A stretch of DNA of 64,000 bases, taken from JBBRTJ01 sp038244535. GTDB taxonomy: Bacteria; Actinomycetota; Acidimicrobiia; Acidimicrobiales; Ilumatobacteraceae. The notes under the pieces were generated by a model. It saw only the letters and a program-made list of their open reading frames with translations, made no database searches and was not told the DNA's origin. The first letter of the stretch is position 1. Every line of letters begins with the position of its first letter. Where the stretch lies: contig JBBRTJ010000002.1 of the NCBI GenBank assembly GCA_038244535.1, forward strand, positions 16,353 to 80,352. The letters run 5' to 3'. A program made the position numbers and the translations under genes. This document shows, piece by piece, positions 50,013 through 59,156 of this stretch.

Positions 50013-52187
50013 TCAGCAGACGTAGCCAGCGTCGGCGATGCAGAACTTGCTGACCGTCGCGTTCGTGGTGTCGAGGTTGTTGTCGAGGTCCTTGGAGTAC
50101 GCCGTCACGCTGTACGCATGGGGGTGGTTGTAGCTCGTGAACGTCATGCTCCACGTGGTCGTCGTGGCGTTCGGCGAGTCGGGGACCACTGGCACGGTGA
50201 TGACCTGCGGCTGCCAACCCGAGGGGTCGGCGCAGGTCAGCGGCCCGCACCAGAACTCGTTGTGGTCGCGGTTCTTGATGCGGACGTAGACCATCTTGAT
50301 GCCGGGGTTCGCGCCACCGAGGTCAGTTGCCGTCCCGGTGACGGTCACCGAGAAGTTCTGACGGACGCCGCCCGGGAACACGATCAGTTGGCGCACCGTC
50401 GGTGAGGTGATGGTGGTGGTCGGCGGGCTGCTGGCCGACGTGAGCGTGTAGTTCACGTTGGCGGGGAGCGCGGCTCGGGCACCGTTGCTCGCCACCGCTA
50501 CGGCCTGCAGGAAGTAGCGGGCGAGGCCGGGGATCACGGGCTGCGCGAACGACCACGTGGTCGAGGTGGAGCCCGGGCTGGCGACCGGGACCGTGTTCTC
50601 GATGTAGGTGGCGTTCCAGTTCTTGGTCGTGGCGTTGTACCAGCGCAAGGACTTGTTGTCCCGCAGGGAGACCGCAACGCTGCTCACGCCGAGCGTGCTG
50701 GTGGCGGTGCCCGAGGAGGTGAAGGTGGCCAGGCCCGTCACGTCCGTCACCGAGTTGTTGATCGGTGACGTGATGGCGGTGCTGGGCCGCGGAGCGATGT
50801 CGGCGGGCAACGCGAACGCCGAGAGGTAGCCGTCGAGGCCGGGCACGAAGAGGTGGTTCCCGGCGAGCGCCGGTGATCCCAACATGCCCCCGGTCGGGTA
50901 GGTCCACACGCGGGCACCGGTGCTGGCGTCGAGGGCGACCAGGCCGGCGGCGACGTCGCCGAAGAACACCACGCGGTTGCCGGCGGGGCCTGACACAGCG
51001 ACCGAGGAGATGACGATCTGGGTCTTGGGACCGACGTCGGTGGTCTTCCAGATCTTGGCTCCGGTGACGGCGTCGAGGGCGTAGACGCCTTCGCCGTAGC
51101 CGAAGTAGAGACGGTTCCCGACGAGCGAGGCGGTCGTCTTGGTGTTCCCAGTCGCCGACGGCGAGTCGGTGCGCACGGGGAAGTTCCAGATCTGAGTCCC
51201 GGTCGTGAGGTTGAGGGCGTACATGTACCGGTTCTTGCCGTTCACGTAGACGACGCCGTCGGGGAAGCCGTTGACGCCGGGGGCGCTGATGGTCGGACCC
51301 GCTCCGACGTCATCGTCGTTTTCGAGGATGAGGGTCTGGAAGAACCACGCTCGAGTGCCGTCACGGGCGTCAAGGGCGTAGACCGCACCTTCGGGGCTGG
51401 AGCCGCCGAACACGAGCAGGGGGCGACCGGTGGAATCGACGGCGATGGCCGGCGGTGACCACGAGCCGGTCAGCGGTGCGCTGCCCGGAGGGTTGCCGAA
51501 CGTGCTGTACGACCACTTGACCGAGCAGTCCGAGGCCCGCACGGCCCACTCGTGACCGCCGTCGTCGTTGCCACTGGCGCCGCCGTCGCCGATGTACACC
51601 ACCAGGCCCGTGCCGTCGACGTCGGCCACCACCGGTGATGCCAGCAGCTGACCTGTCAGATCAACCTTGCATGCCACCTGGCCGGTGTCGGCGTTCAGCT
51701 TGTAGAGGTTGTGGTCGGTGGCGCCGAAGTAGAGGAAGCCGTTGACCACCGAGGGCGTCGAGTTGACGGCGACGTTGGTGAGCTTGGCCTGCCAGAGGAG
51801 CTTGCCGGTGGCGGCGTCGAAGGCGCTCATCAGTCCGTGCTGGCTGCCCTGGTACACCACGGTCTTGCCGAGGCCGGCGCTGTAGGCCACGACGGGTGAG
51901 CCGTAGAGCGGGCCACCGCTGTAGGACCGCCAGTCGAGGGCCATGGTGCCGGCGTTGGACGCGGTGAACGGGGTGAGCGCCGAGTAGCCGCTGTGGACCG
52001 GGTCGCCGTGGAACATGGGCCACGAGTCGGTTGGGCTGGCGGCCTGGCTGGCGATGGCCGCCGGTGCGGCGCCGGTGGCGGCGACGGCCACAGGCGCGGA
52101 GGCGACCAGCAGCGTGGTGACGAGAAGCGCGGTGCGCTTCGGGCGGCGGAACCGGCTCCCGGGGCGCGCAGGCGAAGGGACAGACAC
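50013..52187 (-). CDS. Secreted PQQ-type beta-propeller protein with Ig-like C-terminus
   Basis: A 724-residue exported protein. The signal peptide is within the first 45 residues (PKRTALLVTTLLVASAPVAVAA). Residues about 55-460 hold repeated PQQ-type blades such as FDAATGKLLWQAKL, YALNLTTGTQIWNFP and LDASTGARVWTYP. The C-terminal 260 residues have two beta-rich domains like Ig or Big folds, with Thr/Ser-rich joints. Propellers like this may bind quinone or only protein; no catalytic motif is visible. AGGAGG lies eight bases before GTG 52187. A surface or extracellular role is likely. Confidence 0.82.
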   Translation of the reverse strand: MSVPSPARPGSRFRRPKRTALLVTTLLVASAPVAVAATGAAPAAIASQAASPTDSWPMFHGDPVHSGYSALTPFTASNAGTMALDWRSYSGGPLYGSPVVAYSAGLGKTVVYQGSQHGLMSAFDAATGKLLWQAKLTNVAVNSTPSVVNGFLYFGATDHNLYKLNADTGQVACKVDLTGQLLASPVVADVDGTGLVVYIGDGGASGNDDGGHEWAVRASDCSVKWSYSTFGNPPGSAPLTGSWSPPAIAVDSTGRPLLVFGGSSPEGAVYALDARDGTRAWFFQTLILENDDDVGAGPTISAPGVNGFPDGVVYVNGKNRYMYALNLTTGTQIWNFPVRTDSPSATGNTKTTASLVGNRLYFGYGEGVYALDAVTGAKIWKTTDVGPKTQIVISSVAVSGPAGNRVVFFGDVAAGLVALDASTGARVWTYPTGGMLGSPALAGNHLFVPGLDGYLSAFALPADIAPRPSTAITSPINNSVTDVTGLATFTSSGTATSTLGVSSVAVSLRDNKSLRWYNATTKNWNATYIENTVPVASPGSTSTTWSFAQPVIPGLARYFLQAVAVASNGARAALPANVNYTLTSASSPPTTTITSPTVRQLIVFPGGVRQNFSVTVTGTATDLGGANPGIKMVYVRIKNRDHNEFWCGPLTCADPSGWQPQVITVPVVPDSPNATTTTWSMTFTSYNHPHAYSVTAYSKDLDNNLDTTNATVSKFCIADAGYVC

Positions 52188-52389
52188 GATGGGGGCCTCC
52201 TGGGGGCAACGCCGGATCTGACTATCGTACCGACGGGTCGTTCAGGGGGTCAACGCGGGGGGGTGGTCCGTTCGGACCTTTGGCGGCGCGTGGGTCGGGG
52301 TGGCGGCGGTACTGTCGAACGTCGTGGACGAGTGCCGATGAGCAGCCCCAGGAAGTCCCCGACGCCCTGCCTGTCGGTCGTGATGCAAC

Positions 52390-52646
52390 CCGTCTTGTTG
52401 ACCACGATCGCCCCATGGGGCAGCGCCGGAGCGATCTCTCGGGCGACCGACTCGATGTAGCTCAGGTCGGCCGAACCGTCGTCGCCCCGCGGGGTGGGCA
52501 CGCAGAGGTAGGCGAGCTCACAGTCGGCCGCCGGCGTTGCTGCACCCGCCACGAAGCTGAGCCGTCCACCTTCGACACCTTCGGGCCGGGCAGGCCCCTG
52601 TGGTGAGCCCGACGTAGCCGGTCTCGATGACGACGATCTTGGCCAT
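52390..52646 (-). pseudogene. Truncated and frameshifted copy of UDP-glucose dehydrogenase
   Basis: From ATG 52646 the frame reads MAKIVVIETGYVGLTTGAC, close to the start of the intact ugd at 56012 but with the first Gly of GTGYVG changed to Glu. About 36 codons are then missing and the frame shifts; RLSFVAGAATPAADCELAYL and CVPTPRGDDGSADLSYIESV follow, ending at VVNKT. The Shine-Dalgarno CTGAGGAG is shared with the intact gene. Identity is imperfect, so the duplication is old or came from another strain. Between 52188 and 52389 I see nothing coding. Confidence 0.8.
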
Positions 52647-52755
52647 GGCTCCTCAGGTGGGCAACGCAGGTACCACCAGCTTGACGGGCTGAGCCAGACG
52701 GATCGGCAACGTACCGCCCCTGTCCCCGTCCCCAGGTGGCTAGCGCCTACCCTGG

Positions 52756-53775
52756 CTGGGTTCCCCGACCAACGAGGTCTACTGCAGGCCGCGCGCGCTC
52801 ATCACCGGAGTCACCGGACAAGACGGCCAGTTCCTGGCTGAGCTGCTCCACGAGAAGGGCTACGAGGTGTTCGGCCTCGTCAAGGGTCAGAACAACCCCA
52901 AGGTCGAGATGCTCTCCCACGAGATGCCATTTGTCGAGGTGATCAGCGGTGACCTGCAGGACCTGCCGTCGCTCGTCGGTGCGCTCGAGCAGACCCAACC
53001 CGACGAGGTCTACAACCTCGGTGCGATCAGCTTCGTGGCGATGTCGTTTCGCCAGGCCGAGCTGACCGCGAACGTCACCGGACTTGGTGTGCTGCGCCTG
53101 CTGGAAGCGATCCGCATGGTGGGCGGTGCCCAGAACAACCCGATCCGCTTCTACCAGGCGTCGAGCTCAGAGATGTTCGGCAAGGTCCGCGAGACGCCGC
53201 AGAACGAGGGCACGCCCTTCTACCCACGCTCGCCGTACGGCTGCGCCAAGGTCTTCGGCCACGACATCACCGTCAACTACCGAGACTCCTACGACCTGTT
53301 CGCGTGCAGTGGCATCTTGTTCAACCACGAGTCCGAGCGTCGCGGCCTCGAGTTCGTGACCCGCAAGATCACCAATGCGGTGGCCCGCATCAAGCTCGGC
53401 CTGCAAGACGACGTGGTGCTCGGCAACATCGACTCGTTTCGTGACTGGGGCTACGCCGGCGACTACGTGAAGGCGATGTGGCTGATGCTGCAGCAGCCCG
53501 AGCCCGACGACTACGTCGTGGCCACCGGCGAGACCCACAGCATCCGTGAGTGCCTCGACGTGGCCTTTGCCGCCGTGGGCATCAGCGACTGGGTCGACTA
53601 CGTCAAGCAGGACCCCCGCTTCTTCCGGCCCGCCGAGGTCGATCTGCTGGTGGGTGATGCCAGCAAGGCGCACGCCAAGCTGGGCTGGAAGCCCGAGGTC
53701 GACTTCAAAGGCCTCATCGAGCGCATGGTGGTCCACGACCTCAAGGTCGAAGCCGAGAAGGCCGGTCGGCGCTAG
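52756..53775 (+). CDS. gmd: GDP-mannose 4,6-dehydratase, start uncertain
   Basis: An extended SDR that turns GDP-mannose into GDP-4-keto-6-deoxymannose. RALITGVTGQDGQFLAELL carries the NADP motif, EVYNLGAISFVAMSFRQAE, QASSSEMFG, PYGCAKVFGH and FNHESERRG are Gmd marks. The NADP motif lies before the first GTG (52867), so that start is too late. In frame between the stop at 52741 and the motif there is no ATG, GTG or TTG; the only near-start is CTG 52756, used here. Either a rare start or a damaged 5' end must be assumed. It is convergent with the UDP-xylose synthase gene, 7 nt apart. Confidence 0.8.
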   Translation: MGSPTNEVYCRPRALITGVTGQDGQFLAELLHEKGYEVFGLVKGQNNPKVEMLSHEMPFVEVISGDLQDLPSLVGALEQTQPDEVYNLGAISFVAMSFRQAELTANVTGLGVLRLLEAIRMVGGAQNNPIRFYQASSSEMFGKVRETPQNEGTPFYPRSPYGCAKVFGHDITVNYRDSYDLFACSGILFNHESERRGLEFVTRKITNAVARIKLGLQDDVVLGNIDSFRDWGYAGDYVKAMWLMLQQPEPDDYVVATGETHSIRECLDVAFAAVGISDWVDYVKQDPRFFRPAEVDLLVGDASKAHAKLGWKPEVDFKGLIERMVVHDLKVEAEKAGRR

Positions 53776-53782
53776 CGCGACG

Positions 53783-54721
53783 TCAAACAGCCGTTCGCAG
53801 CCACGCTGCCGTGCGCTCCAGGCCTTCGCGGAGCTGAACGTGGGGCTCCCACCCGAGCACCGTTCTGGCCAGGGTGATGTCGGGTCGGCGCTGCGTCGGG
53901 TCGTCGACGGGAAGCGGTTCGTGCACGAGCCTCGATGAGGAGCCCGTGATCTCGATGACGAGGTGGGCCAGTTCGGCGATCGTGAACTCGTTGGGGTTGC
54001 CGATGTTGACCGGCCCCGTGATCGGGCCGTCGAGCAGGGCGAGCAGACCGCGCACCTCGTCGTCGACGTAGCAGAACGATCGGGTCTGGTCGCCGGCGCC
54101 GTAGATCGTGATGGGCTCGCCGGTGAGGGCCTGCACGAGGAAGTTCGATACGACTCGTCCGTCTCGCGGTCGCATCCGAGGTCCGTAGGTGTTGAAGATG
54201 CGCACGATGCGCACCTCGAGTCCGTGGTAGCGGTGGTACGCCATGGTGATGGCTTCGCCGAAGCGCTTGGCCTCGTCGTACACGCCGCGCGGTCCGATCG
54301 GGTTGACGTGGCCCCAGTAGTCCTCGGTCTGGGGGTGCACCTGAGGGTCGCCGTACACCTCGCTGGTGGAGGCGAGCAGGAAGCGGGCGCCCTTGGCCTT
54401 GGCCAGCCCGAGCGAGTTGTGGGTGCCGAGGCTGCCCACCTTCAGCGTCTGGATCGGCAGCTCGAGGTAGTCCTTGGGCGAGGCGGGGCTGGCGAAGTGC
54501 AGCACGGCGTCGACGGGGCCGGGCACCCAGATGTAGGTGCTGACGTCGTGGTGGAGGAACGTGAAGCCGCGGCGGCTCCACAGGTGCTCGAGGTTCGTCA
54601 TCGAACCGGTCACGAGGTTGTCGATGGCGACCACCTCGTCGCCGCGTTCGAGCAGGGCGGTGCAGAGGTGCGAGCCGAGGAACCCTGCTCCACCGGTGAC
54701 GACGACGCGGCGGCCGACCAC
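53783..54721 (-). CDS. UDP-glucuronate decarboxylase (UDP-xylose synthase)
   Basis: A 312-residue extended SDR that makes UDP-xylose from UDP-glucuronate. The NAD motif TGGAGFLGSH is at 9-18; ASTSEVYGDP, GVYDEAKRFGE with catalytic Tyr and Lys, and RIFNTYGPRMRPRDGRVV are typical. The GTG at 54721 is one base after the ugd stop. With ugd upstream it makes a two-step path UDP-Glc to UDP-GlcA to UDP-Xyl in one operon. Confidence 0.92.
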   Translation of the reverse strand: MVGRRVVVTGGAGFLGSHLCTALLERGDEVVAIDNLVTGSMTNLEHLWSRRGFTFLHHDVSTYIWVPGPVDAVLHFASPASPKDYLELPIQTLKVGSLGTHNSLGLAKAKGARFLLASTSEVYGDPQVHPQTEDYWGHVNPIGPRGVYDEAKRFGEAITMAYHRYHGLEVRIVRIFNTYGPRMRPRDGRVVSNFLVQALTGEPITIYGAGDQTRSFCYVDDEVRGLLALLDGPITGPVNIGNPNEFTIAELAHLVIEITGSSSRLVHEPLPVDDPTQRRPDITLARTVLGWEPHVQLREGLERTAAWLRTAV

Positions 54722-54722
54722 G

Positions 54723-56012
54723 TCAGCGCCCGATTCCGAGGTAGGAGAGGCCGGCGCGATGCGCATCGCCCCGGTCGAGGAGGTTGCGGGCATCGACGAG
54801 CGCCTTGCCCCGCATCACGCCGGCTGCCTTGGCGAGGTCGAGCCATCGGAACTCGTCCCACTCGGTCAGCACCACGAGCACGTCGGCGTTGTCGCAGGCG
54901 CCGTACGGATCGGCCACGACGGTGATGCCGGCGAGGTCAGCGCTGTCGGATGCGATCACCGGATCGACGGTCGGGTCGTAGGCGCGGATCGTGCAGCCGC
55001 GCTCGCGGAGCCGTTCGATGATGGCGAGCGATGGGGAGTGGCGGCGATCGTCGGTGCGGGCCTTGAAGGTGAGGCCCCACACGCCGACGGTGGTTGCCGC
55101 CGGGGCCTGTCCACCGGCGGCGACCACCTTGTCGGCGACTCGTTCGAACTGCTCGTCGTTGACGGTGATCACGCCCTTGAGGAGGCCGAAGTCGTAGCCG
55201 GCGTCCTCGGCGATGGCCACCAGGGCTCGGGTGTCCTTGGGGAAGCAGCTCCCGCCCCAGCCGGGCCCCGGCTTCAGGAAGTCGTGCCCGATCCGGCGGT
55301 CGTAGCCGAGGCCGAGCACGACGTCGCTCACGTCGGCGCCGACCGCTTCGCACACAGCGGCCACGGCGTTGACGAAGCTCACCTTGGTGGCGAGGAACGC
55401 GTTGGCGGCGTACTTGATCGTCTCGGCTGATGCCGGGTCGGTGATCAGCACGGGTGCGGCCAGCGACTCGTAGAGGGCAGCGACCGCGGTGGCGGCCTGC
55501 GGGTCGTCGCTGCCGACCACCACGCGATCGGGGTGCAGGAAGTCGTGGACGGCCGAGCCCTCGCGCAAGAACTCCGGGTTCGACACGACGGCGATCTCGG
55601 GGCGGCCCAGCACTCGTTCGACCACCTTGGTGGACCCCACGGGCACCGTCGACTTGTTGATCACGATGGCGCCGACGCGGAGCTCGGGAGCGATCTGGGC
55701 GGCGGCGGCCTCGATGAAGCTCAGGTCGGCGCGTCCGTCGGGACCCTGCGGGGTCGGAACGCAGAGGTAGGCGAAGTCGCAGCCGGCGGCCGCGACAGCT
55801 GCACCCAGCACGAAGCGCAGCCTGCCGTTGGCCAGGCCCTCGGCCACGAGCTCAGTCAGACCGTCCTCGACGATGGGAACCTCGCCGCGCTGGAGGCGCG
55901 CCACCTTGCCGGGGTCGATGTCGGCACAGACGACCTCGTGGCCGAGATGGGCGAAGCAGGCCCCCGAGGTGAGGCCGACGTACCCGGTTCCGATGACGGC
56001 GATCTTGGCCAT
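54723..56012 (-). CDS. ugd: UDP-glucose 6-dehydrogenase
   Basis: A 429-residue NAD-dependent enzyme that oxidises UDP-glucose to UDP-glucuronate. GTGYVGLTSG is at 8-17, AYLCVPTPQG in the N-domain, the catalytic Cys in GPGWGGSCFPKDT, and VWGLTFKARTDDRRHSPSL in the C-domain. AGGAG stands seven bases before ATG 56012. A decayed copy of its first third lies at 52.4-52.6 kb. Confidence 0.96.
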   Translation of the reverse strand: MAKIAVIGTGYVGLTSGACFAHLGHEVVCADIDPGKVARLQRGEVPIVEDGLTELVAEGLANGRLRFVLGAAVAAAGCDFAYLCVPTPQGPDGRADLSFIEAAAAQIAPELRVGAIVINKSTVPVGSTKVVERVLGRPEIAVVSNPEFLREGSAVHDFLHPDRVVVGSDDPQAATAVAALYESLAAPVLITDPASAETIKYAANAFLATKVSFVNAVAAVCEAVGADVSDVVLGLGYDRRIGHDFLKPGPGWGGSCFPKDTRALVAIAEDAGYDFGLLKGVITVNDEQFERVADKVVAAGGQAPAATTVGVWGLTFKARTDDRRHSPSLAIIERLRERGCTIRAYDPTVDPVIASDSADLAGITVVADPYGACDNADVLVVLTEWDEFRWLDLAKAAGVMRGKALVDARNLLDRGDAHRAGLSYLGIGR

Positions 56013-56136
56013 GTCTCCTCAGGTCCGCTCCGGCTCAGCGAGCTGTTCCACGGTCCGCCGCGGTCCTGCGAGCGTAGGCCGTGAGGTGGGCTTCGAGTGC
56101 GCAAGCCGAACGGTGGGGGTGCTCTAGGTTCGCGAG

Positions 56137-57651
56137 GTGGGCGGCATCGAGGAACCTGACCAGAGGGTCGCTCCCCGGTGGTTGGGCCCCGCGATCGTCT
56201 CGCTCGTGCTGGTGGCGGTGGCCGCCGCGATTGCGTTCGTGTTCTGGCCCGGCCACATGGACCCCGACACCTTCACCGAGTACGACCAGGCGTTGTCGGG
56301 CCACTACACGGACTGGCACACCCCGGTGCTCAGCTCGCTCTGGCGGATCGGCATCTCGATCGGGTTCACGAGCCCCGGCTGGGTGCTGTTCGGCGCCGCG
56401 GCCACGTTCCTGTTCGGCGGCTACCTGTGCCTGCGGATCGTGCTGTCCCGATGGGCTTCGACAGTGGCGATCGTGCTCATCGCGCTGTCACCGCAGGTGC
56501 TCGGCTACCTGGTCCACGTCGGCAAGGACAACTGGATGACGTGCCTGTTGCTGATGACCTTCGGCACCATCGGCAAGGTGGCCGCAGCCCCCCGGGCGCG
56601 GCGGTGGTCGTGGGTGGCGCTGGCGCTCGTCTCGGCCTTCCTCCTCGCCGGGGCCCGCCTGAACGCCCTGCCCGCGCTGCTCGTGGCCATGGTGACGCTG
56701 GCGCTCGTGTTACTCGGTGTCAGCCGCCGCGATGACCCGCCGCGCCAGTGGACCCTTCGCGTCCCGGCGTGGCGCGGCGTGCTGGCGGCGGTGGCGGCGG
56801 GTGCGGTGGTAGCGCTGGCCATCGCCGGCGCAGTGCGGGTGACCACCTACCAGGTGCTCGGCGCCGAGCGGAAGCATCCCGAGCAGATGCTGTACCTGTT
56901 CGACCTACTCGCGCTGTCCAAGCGTGAGCGCGTGGTGCTGGTCCCGCCCTCGATCTTCCCCTCTCAGGACCTTGGCCTCATCGATCGGCTCGTCACCGAC
57001 GCCTCGGCTGACTTCCTCGTCTACGGCCCGACCGGGACGGTGCTGCTGCCCATCGAGGGCGATCGTCTCACCAAGCTCCGTCAGGCGTGGATCGATGCCA
57101 TCCGGGACCACCCGAAGGGCTACCTCGCCGTGCGGGCCAAGCGCTGGCTCGAGCAGGCCTCGGTGACGGCGTGGTCATGGGAGGCGTACCACCCTGGAAT
57201 CCTCCCCGACCCCGCGGTCTTCGGGCTGGATCGGCCCGAGATGCAACGACTGCACATCGAGCGGCCAGGGCTGCACGATGCCGCCACGACCTACCTCCAG
57301 TGGTTCACGACCTACATCCACCTCGAAGGCGGCGTGGTGCACGTCGTGATCGCCTACCAGATGATGCTCGTTGGCGGTGTGGTCGTGATGTGGAGGACCC
57401 GACGGGTGCGGGCTCGCGCCCTGGCCGGGCTGTTCCTCGCCGCGGGTCTGTACGAGCTGTCGTTCTTCTTCCTCGCTCCGACGACCTTCTACCGAGACTC
57501 GTACTGCACGGTCGTGGTCGGCCTCGTCGCTGCCGTGACGTCCTTGGCCGAGCTGCAAAAGGCTCGCGCTCGGCGATCGACGGCGACCCGGGCGGCGCTC
57601 GACGAACCGTCCGGTCAGGCGGGCTTGGTGGCGAGCAGCACGAGCGACTGA
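56137..57651 (+). CDS. Polytopic membrane protein, GT-C glycosyltransferase-like
   Basis: A 504-residue protein with about ten membrane segments. Its first loop (DPDTFTEYDQALSGHYTDWH) holds acidic and His residues where GT-C transferases have their catalytic Asp, and a long external part lies around 225-340. It is probably a lipid-linked-sugar transferase for the surface glycan, but no exact family is clear. GTG 56137 lies six bases after TAGGTT. Its last 37 bases overlap the end of the convergent GT2 gene. Confidence 0.65.
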   Translation: MGGIEEPDQRVAPRWLGPAIVSLVLVAVAAAIAFVFWPGHMDPDTFTEYDQALSGHYTDWHTPVLSSLWRIGISIGFTSPGWVLFGAAATFLFGGYLCLRIVLSRWASTVAIVLIALSPQVLGYLVHVGKDNWMTCLLLMTFGTIGKVAAAPRARRWSWVALALVSAFLLAGARLNALPALLVAMVTLALVLLGVSRRDDPPRQWTLRVPAWRGVLAAVAAGAVVALAIAGAVRVTTYQVLGAERKHPEQMLYLFDLLALSKRERVVLVPPSIFPSQDLGLIDRLVTDASADFLVYGPTGTVLLPIEGDRLTKLRQAWIDAIRDHPKGYLAVRAKRWLEQASVTAWSWEAYHPGILPDPAVFGLDRPEMQRLHIERPGLHDAATTYLQWFTTYIHLEGGVVHVVIAYQMMLVGGVVVMWRTRRVRARALAGLFLAAGLYELSFFFLAPTTFYRDSYCTVVVGLVAAVTSLAELQKARARRSTATRAALDEPSGQAGLVASSTSD

Positions 57652-59060
57652 CCCACCGGGGGCGACCAGCGCTGCTCGATGGGCCGGATGATCGGGACGG
57701 CCACCCGGTCGTAGAGCTTGGCCCGCGCCGGATCGGTGGGCCGCTGCTTGAGCAACCGCACCGAGACCAGCCAGGCCAGTGCCCCCGGCCCGTTCATGTA
57801 CCGGCACGAGTCGACGGTGAAGCCCGCCCGCTGGACCACCTGGGTGAGGCCCTTGCGGTCGTAGCGCCGCTGGTGCCCGATGGCCTGGTCGAACTCGCTG
57901 TAGAGCGCCATGTGGGCCGGCACGAACAGTGCCAGCGTCCCTCCGGGGACGAGGGCGGCGAACGTCGAGCGCAGCGCGCCGAGGTCGTCGGGGATGTGCT
58001 CGAGCACGTTGATGGCCACGGCTGAGCCGAACGGGCCGGCTGTCACCGACTCGTCAACGCCGCCGTTGATCACCGTGATGCGGTCGTCGCCGCCGAGCTC
58101 GCCTTGGAGCAGGGCGAAGGCCCGCTCGCTCGGCTCGCACGCCACCACCGCGCCGTGCTCGGCCAGCGCCCTGGTGAAGGTGCCGTGGCCCGCGCCGATC
58201 TCGAGGATGGGCCCGCGGAGGGCCGGCTCGATGACCGCCATGATCCAGTCCCGGTAGCGCTCGAGCGAGTCGAGGGAGTCGAGCGAGTCGGCCAGCTCGG
58301 TGTCGGCCTCATCGAAGGCCGCCGGCGTCGTCCGTGCGGCCCGGCGGGCGGCGAGGGCACGACCCTTGGGTGAGTAGCGGGCGATGCAGTACCCGGCCCG
58401 CACGCCGTCGCGCCAGCCGATCTTCTTGCCCTCGGCATAGGTGCGCCCGTCGTAGGAGATGCCGACCTCGTAGATGCGATAGCGACCGGCCGCCAGCTTG
58501 GCGGTGATCTCAGGCTCGAAGCCAAAGCGGTCCTCTTCGATCTCGATCGACTGGATGACCTCTCGGCGAAACGCCTTGTAACAGGTCTCCATGTCGGAGA
58601 GGTTGAGGTTGGTCATCATGTTGGAGCCGAGGGTGAGGAGCCAATTGCCCACGGCATGCCAGAAGTACAGGACGCGTCGCTGCCCACTGGACACGAAGCG
58701 GGAGCCGTAGACGACGTCGGCCTTGCCTTCGAGCAGCGGTTCCAGCACCAGGGCGAAGTCGGCCGGGTCGTACTCGAGGTCGGCGTCCTGGACGATCACG
58801 TACTCCGCGGTGGCGTGGCGGAAGCCCGTGCGCAGCGCGGCTCCCTTGCCCTGGTTGTACTCGTGGAAGATCACGCGGACGTTGGGCTCGTCGAGGGTGG
58901 CCAGCAGACCCCGGGTGCCGTCGGTGGAACCGTCGTCGACGATGATCACCTCGGCGGTGAACGGCGACGCGAGCACGGCGGCGACGACGCGCTCGACGGT
59001 GCCGACCTCGTTGTAGCAGGGGATGATCACCGAGAGGCAGGGTCGCCGGGCCTGGGTCAT
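57615..59060 (-). CDS. Glycosyltransferase family 2 / SAM methyltransferase fusion
   Basis: A 481-residue two-enzyme protein. Residues 1-240 are a GT2 domain of the dolichyl-phosphate-mannose-synthase type (SVIIPCYNEVGTVERVV; VDDGSTDGT; VQDADLEYDP; YGSRFV). Residues about 275-400 form a class I methyltransferase (GPILEIGAGHGTFTRALAE; NVLEHIPDDLGALR). A linker with SLDSLDSLE joins them. It may make a lipid-linked sugar and methylate it, or cap a glycan. ATG 59060 is used since homology begins a few residues after it. Confidence 0.88.
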   Translation of the reverse strand: MTQARRPCLSVIIPCYNEVGTVERVVAAVLASPFTAEVIIVDDGSTDGTRGLLATLDEPNVRVIFHEYNQGKGAALRTGFRHATAEYVIVQDADLEYDPADFALVLEPLLEGKADVVYGSRFVSSGQRRVLYFWHAVGNWLLTLGSNMMTNLNLSDMETCYKAFRREVIQSIEIEEDRFGFEPEITAKLAAGRYRIYEVGISYDGRTYAEGKKIGWRDGVRAGYCIARYSPKGRALAARRAARTTPAAFDEADTELADSLDSLDSLERYRDWIMAVIEPALRGPILEIGAGHGTFTRALAEHGAVVACEPSERAFALLQGELGGDDRITVINGGVDESVTAGPFGSAVAINVLEHIPDDLGALRSTFAALVPGGTLALFVPAHMALYSEFDQAIGHQRRYDRKGLTQVVQRAGFTVDSCRYMNGPGALAWLVSVRLLKQRPTDPARAKLYDRVAVPIIRPIEQRWSPPVGQSLVLLATKPA

Positions 59061-59156
59061 AAGGAAGCAAATGGTACCTGCCGTCCCGTTCACCATCGGT
59101 CAGTCCACGTGCTCTGACCGCTGTAGGCCGGACTCGGCCGGTACCGTAGAACGGTC

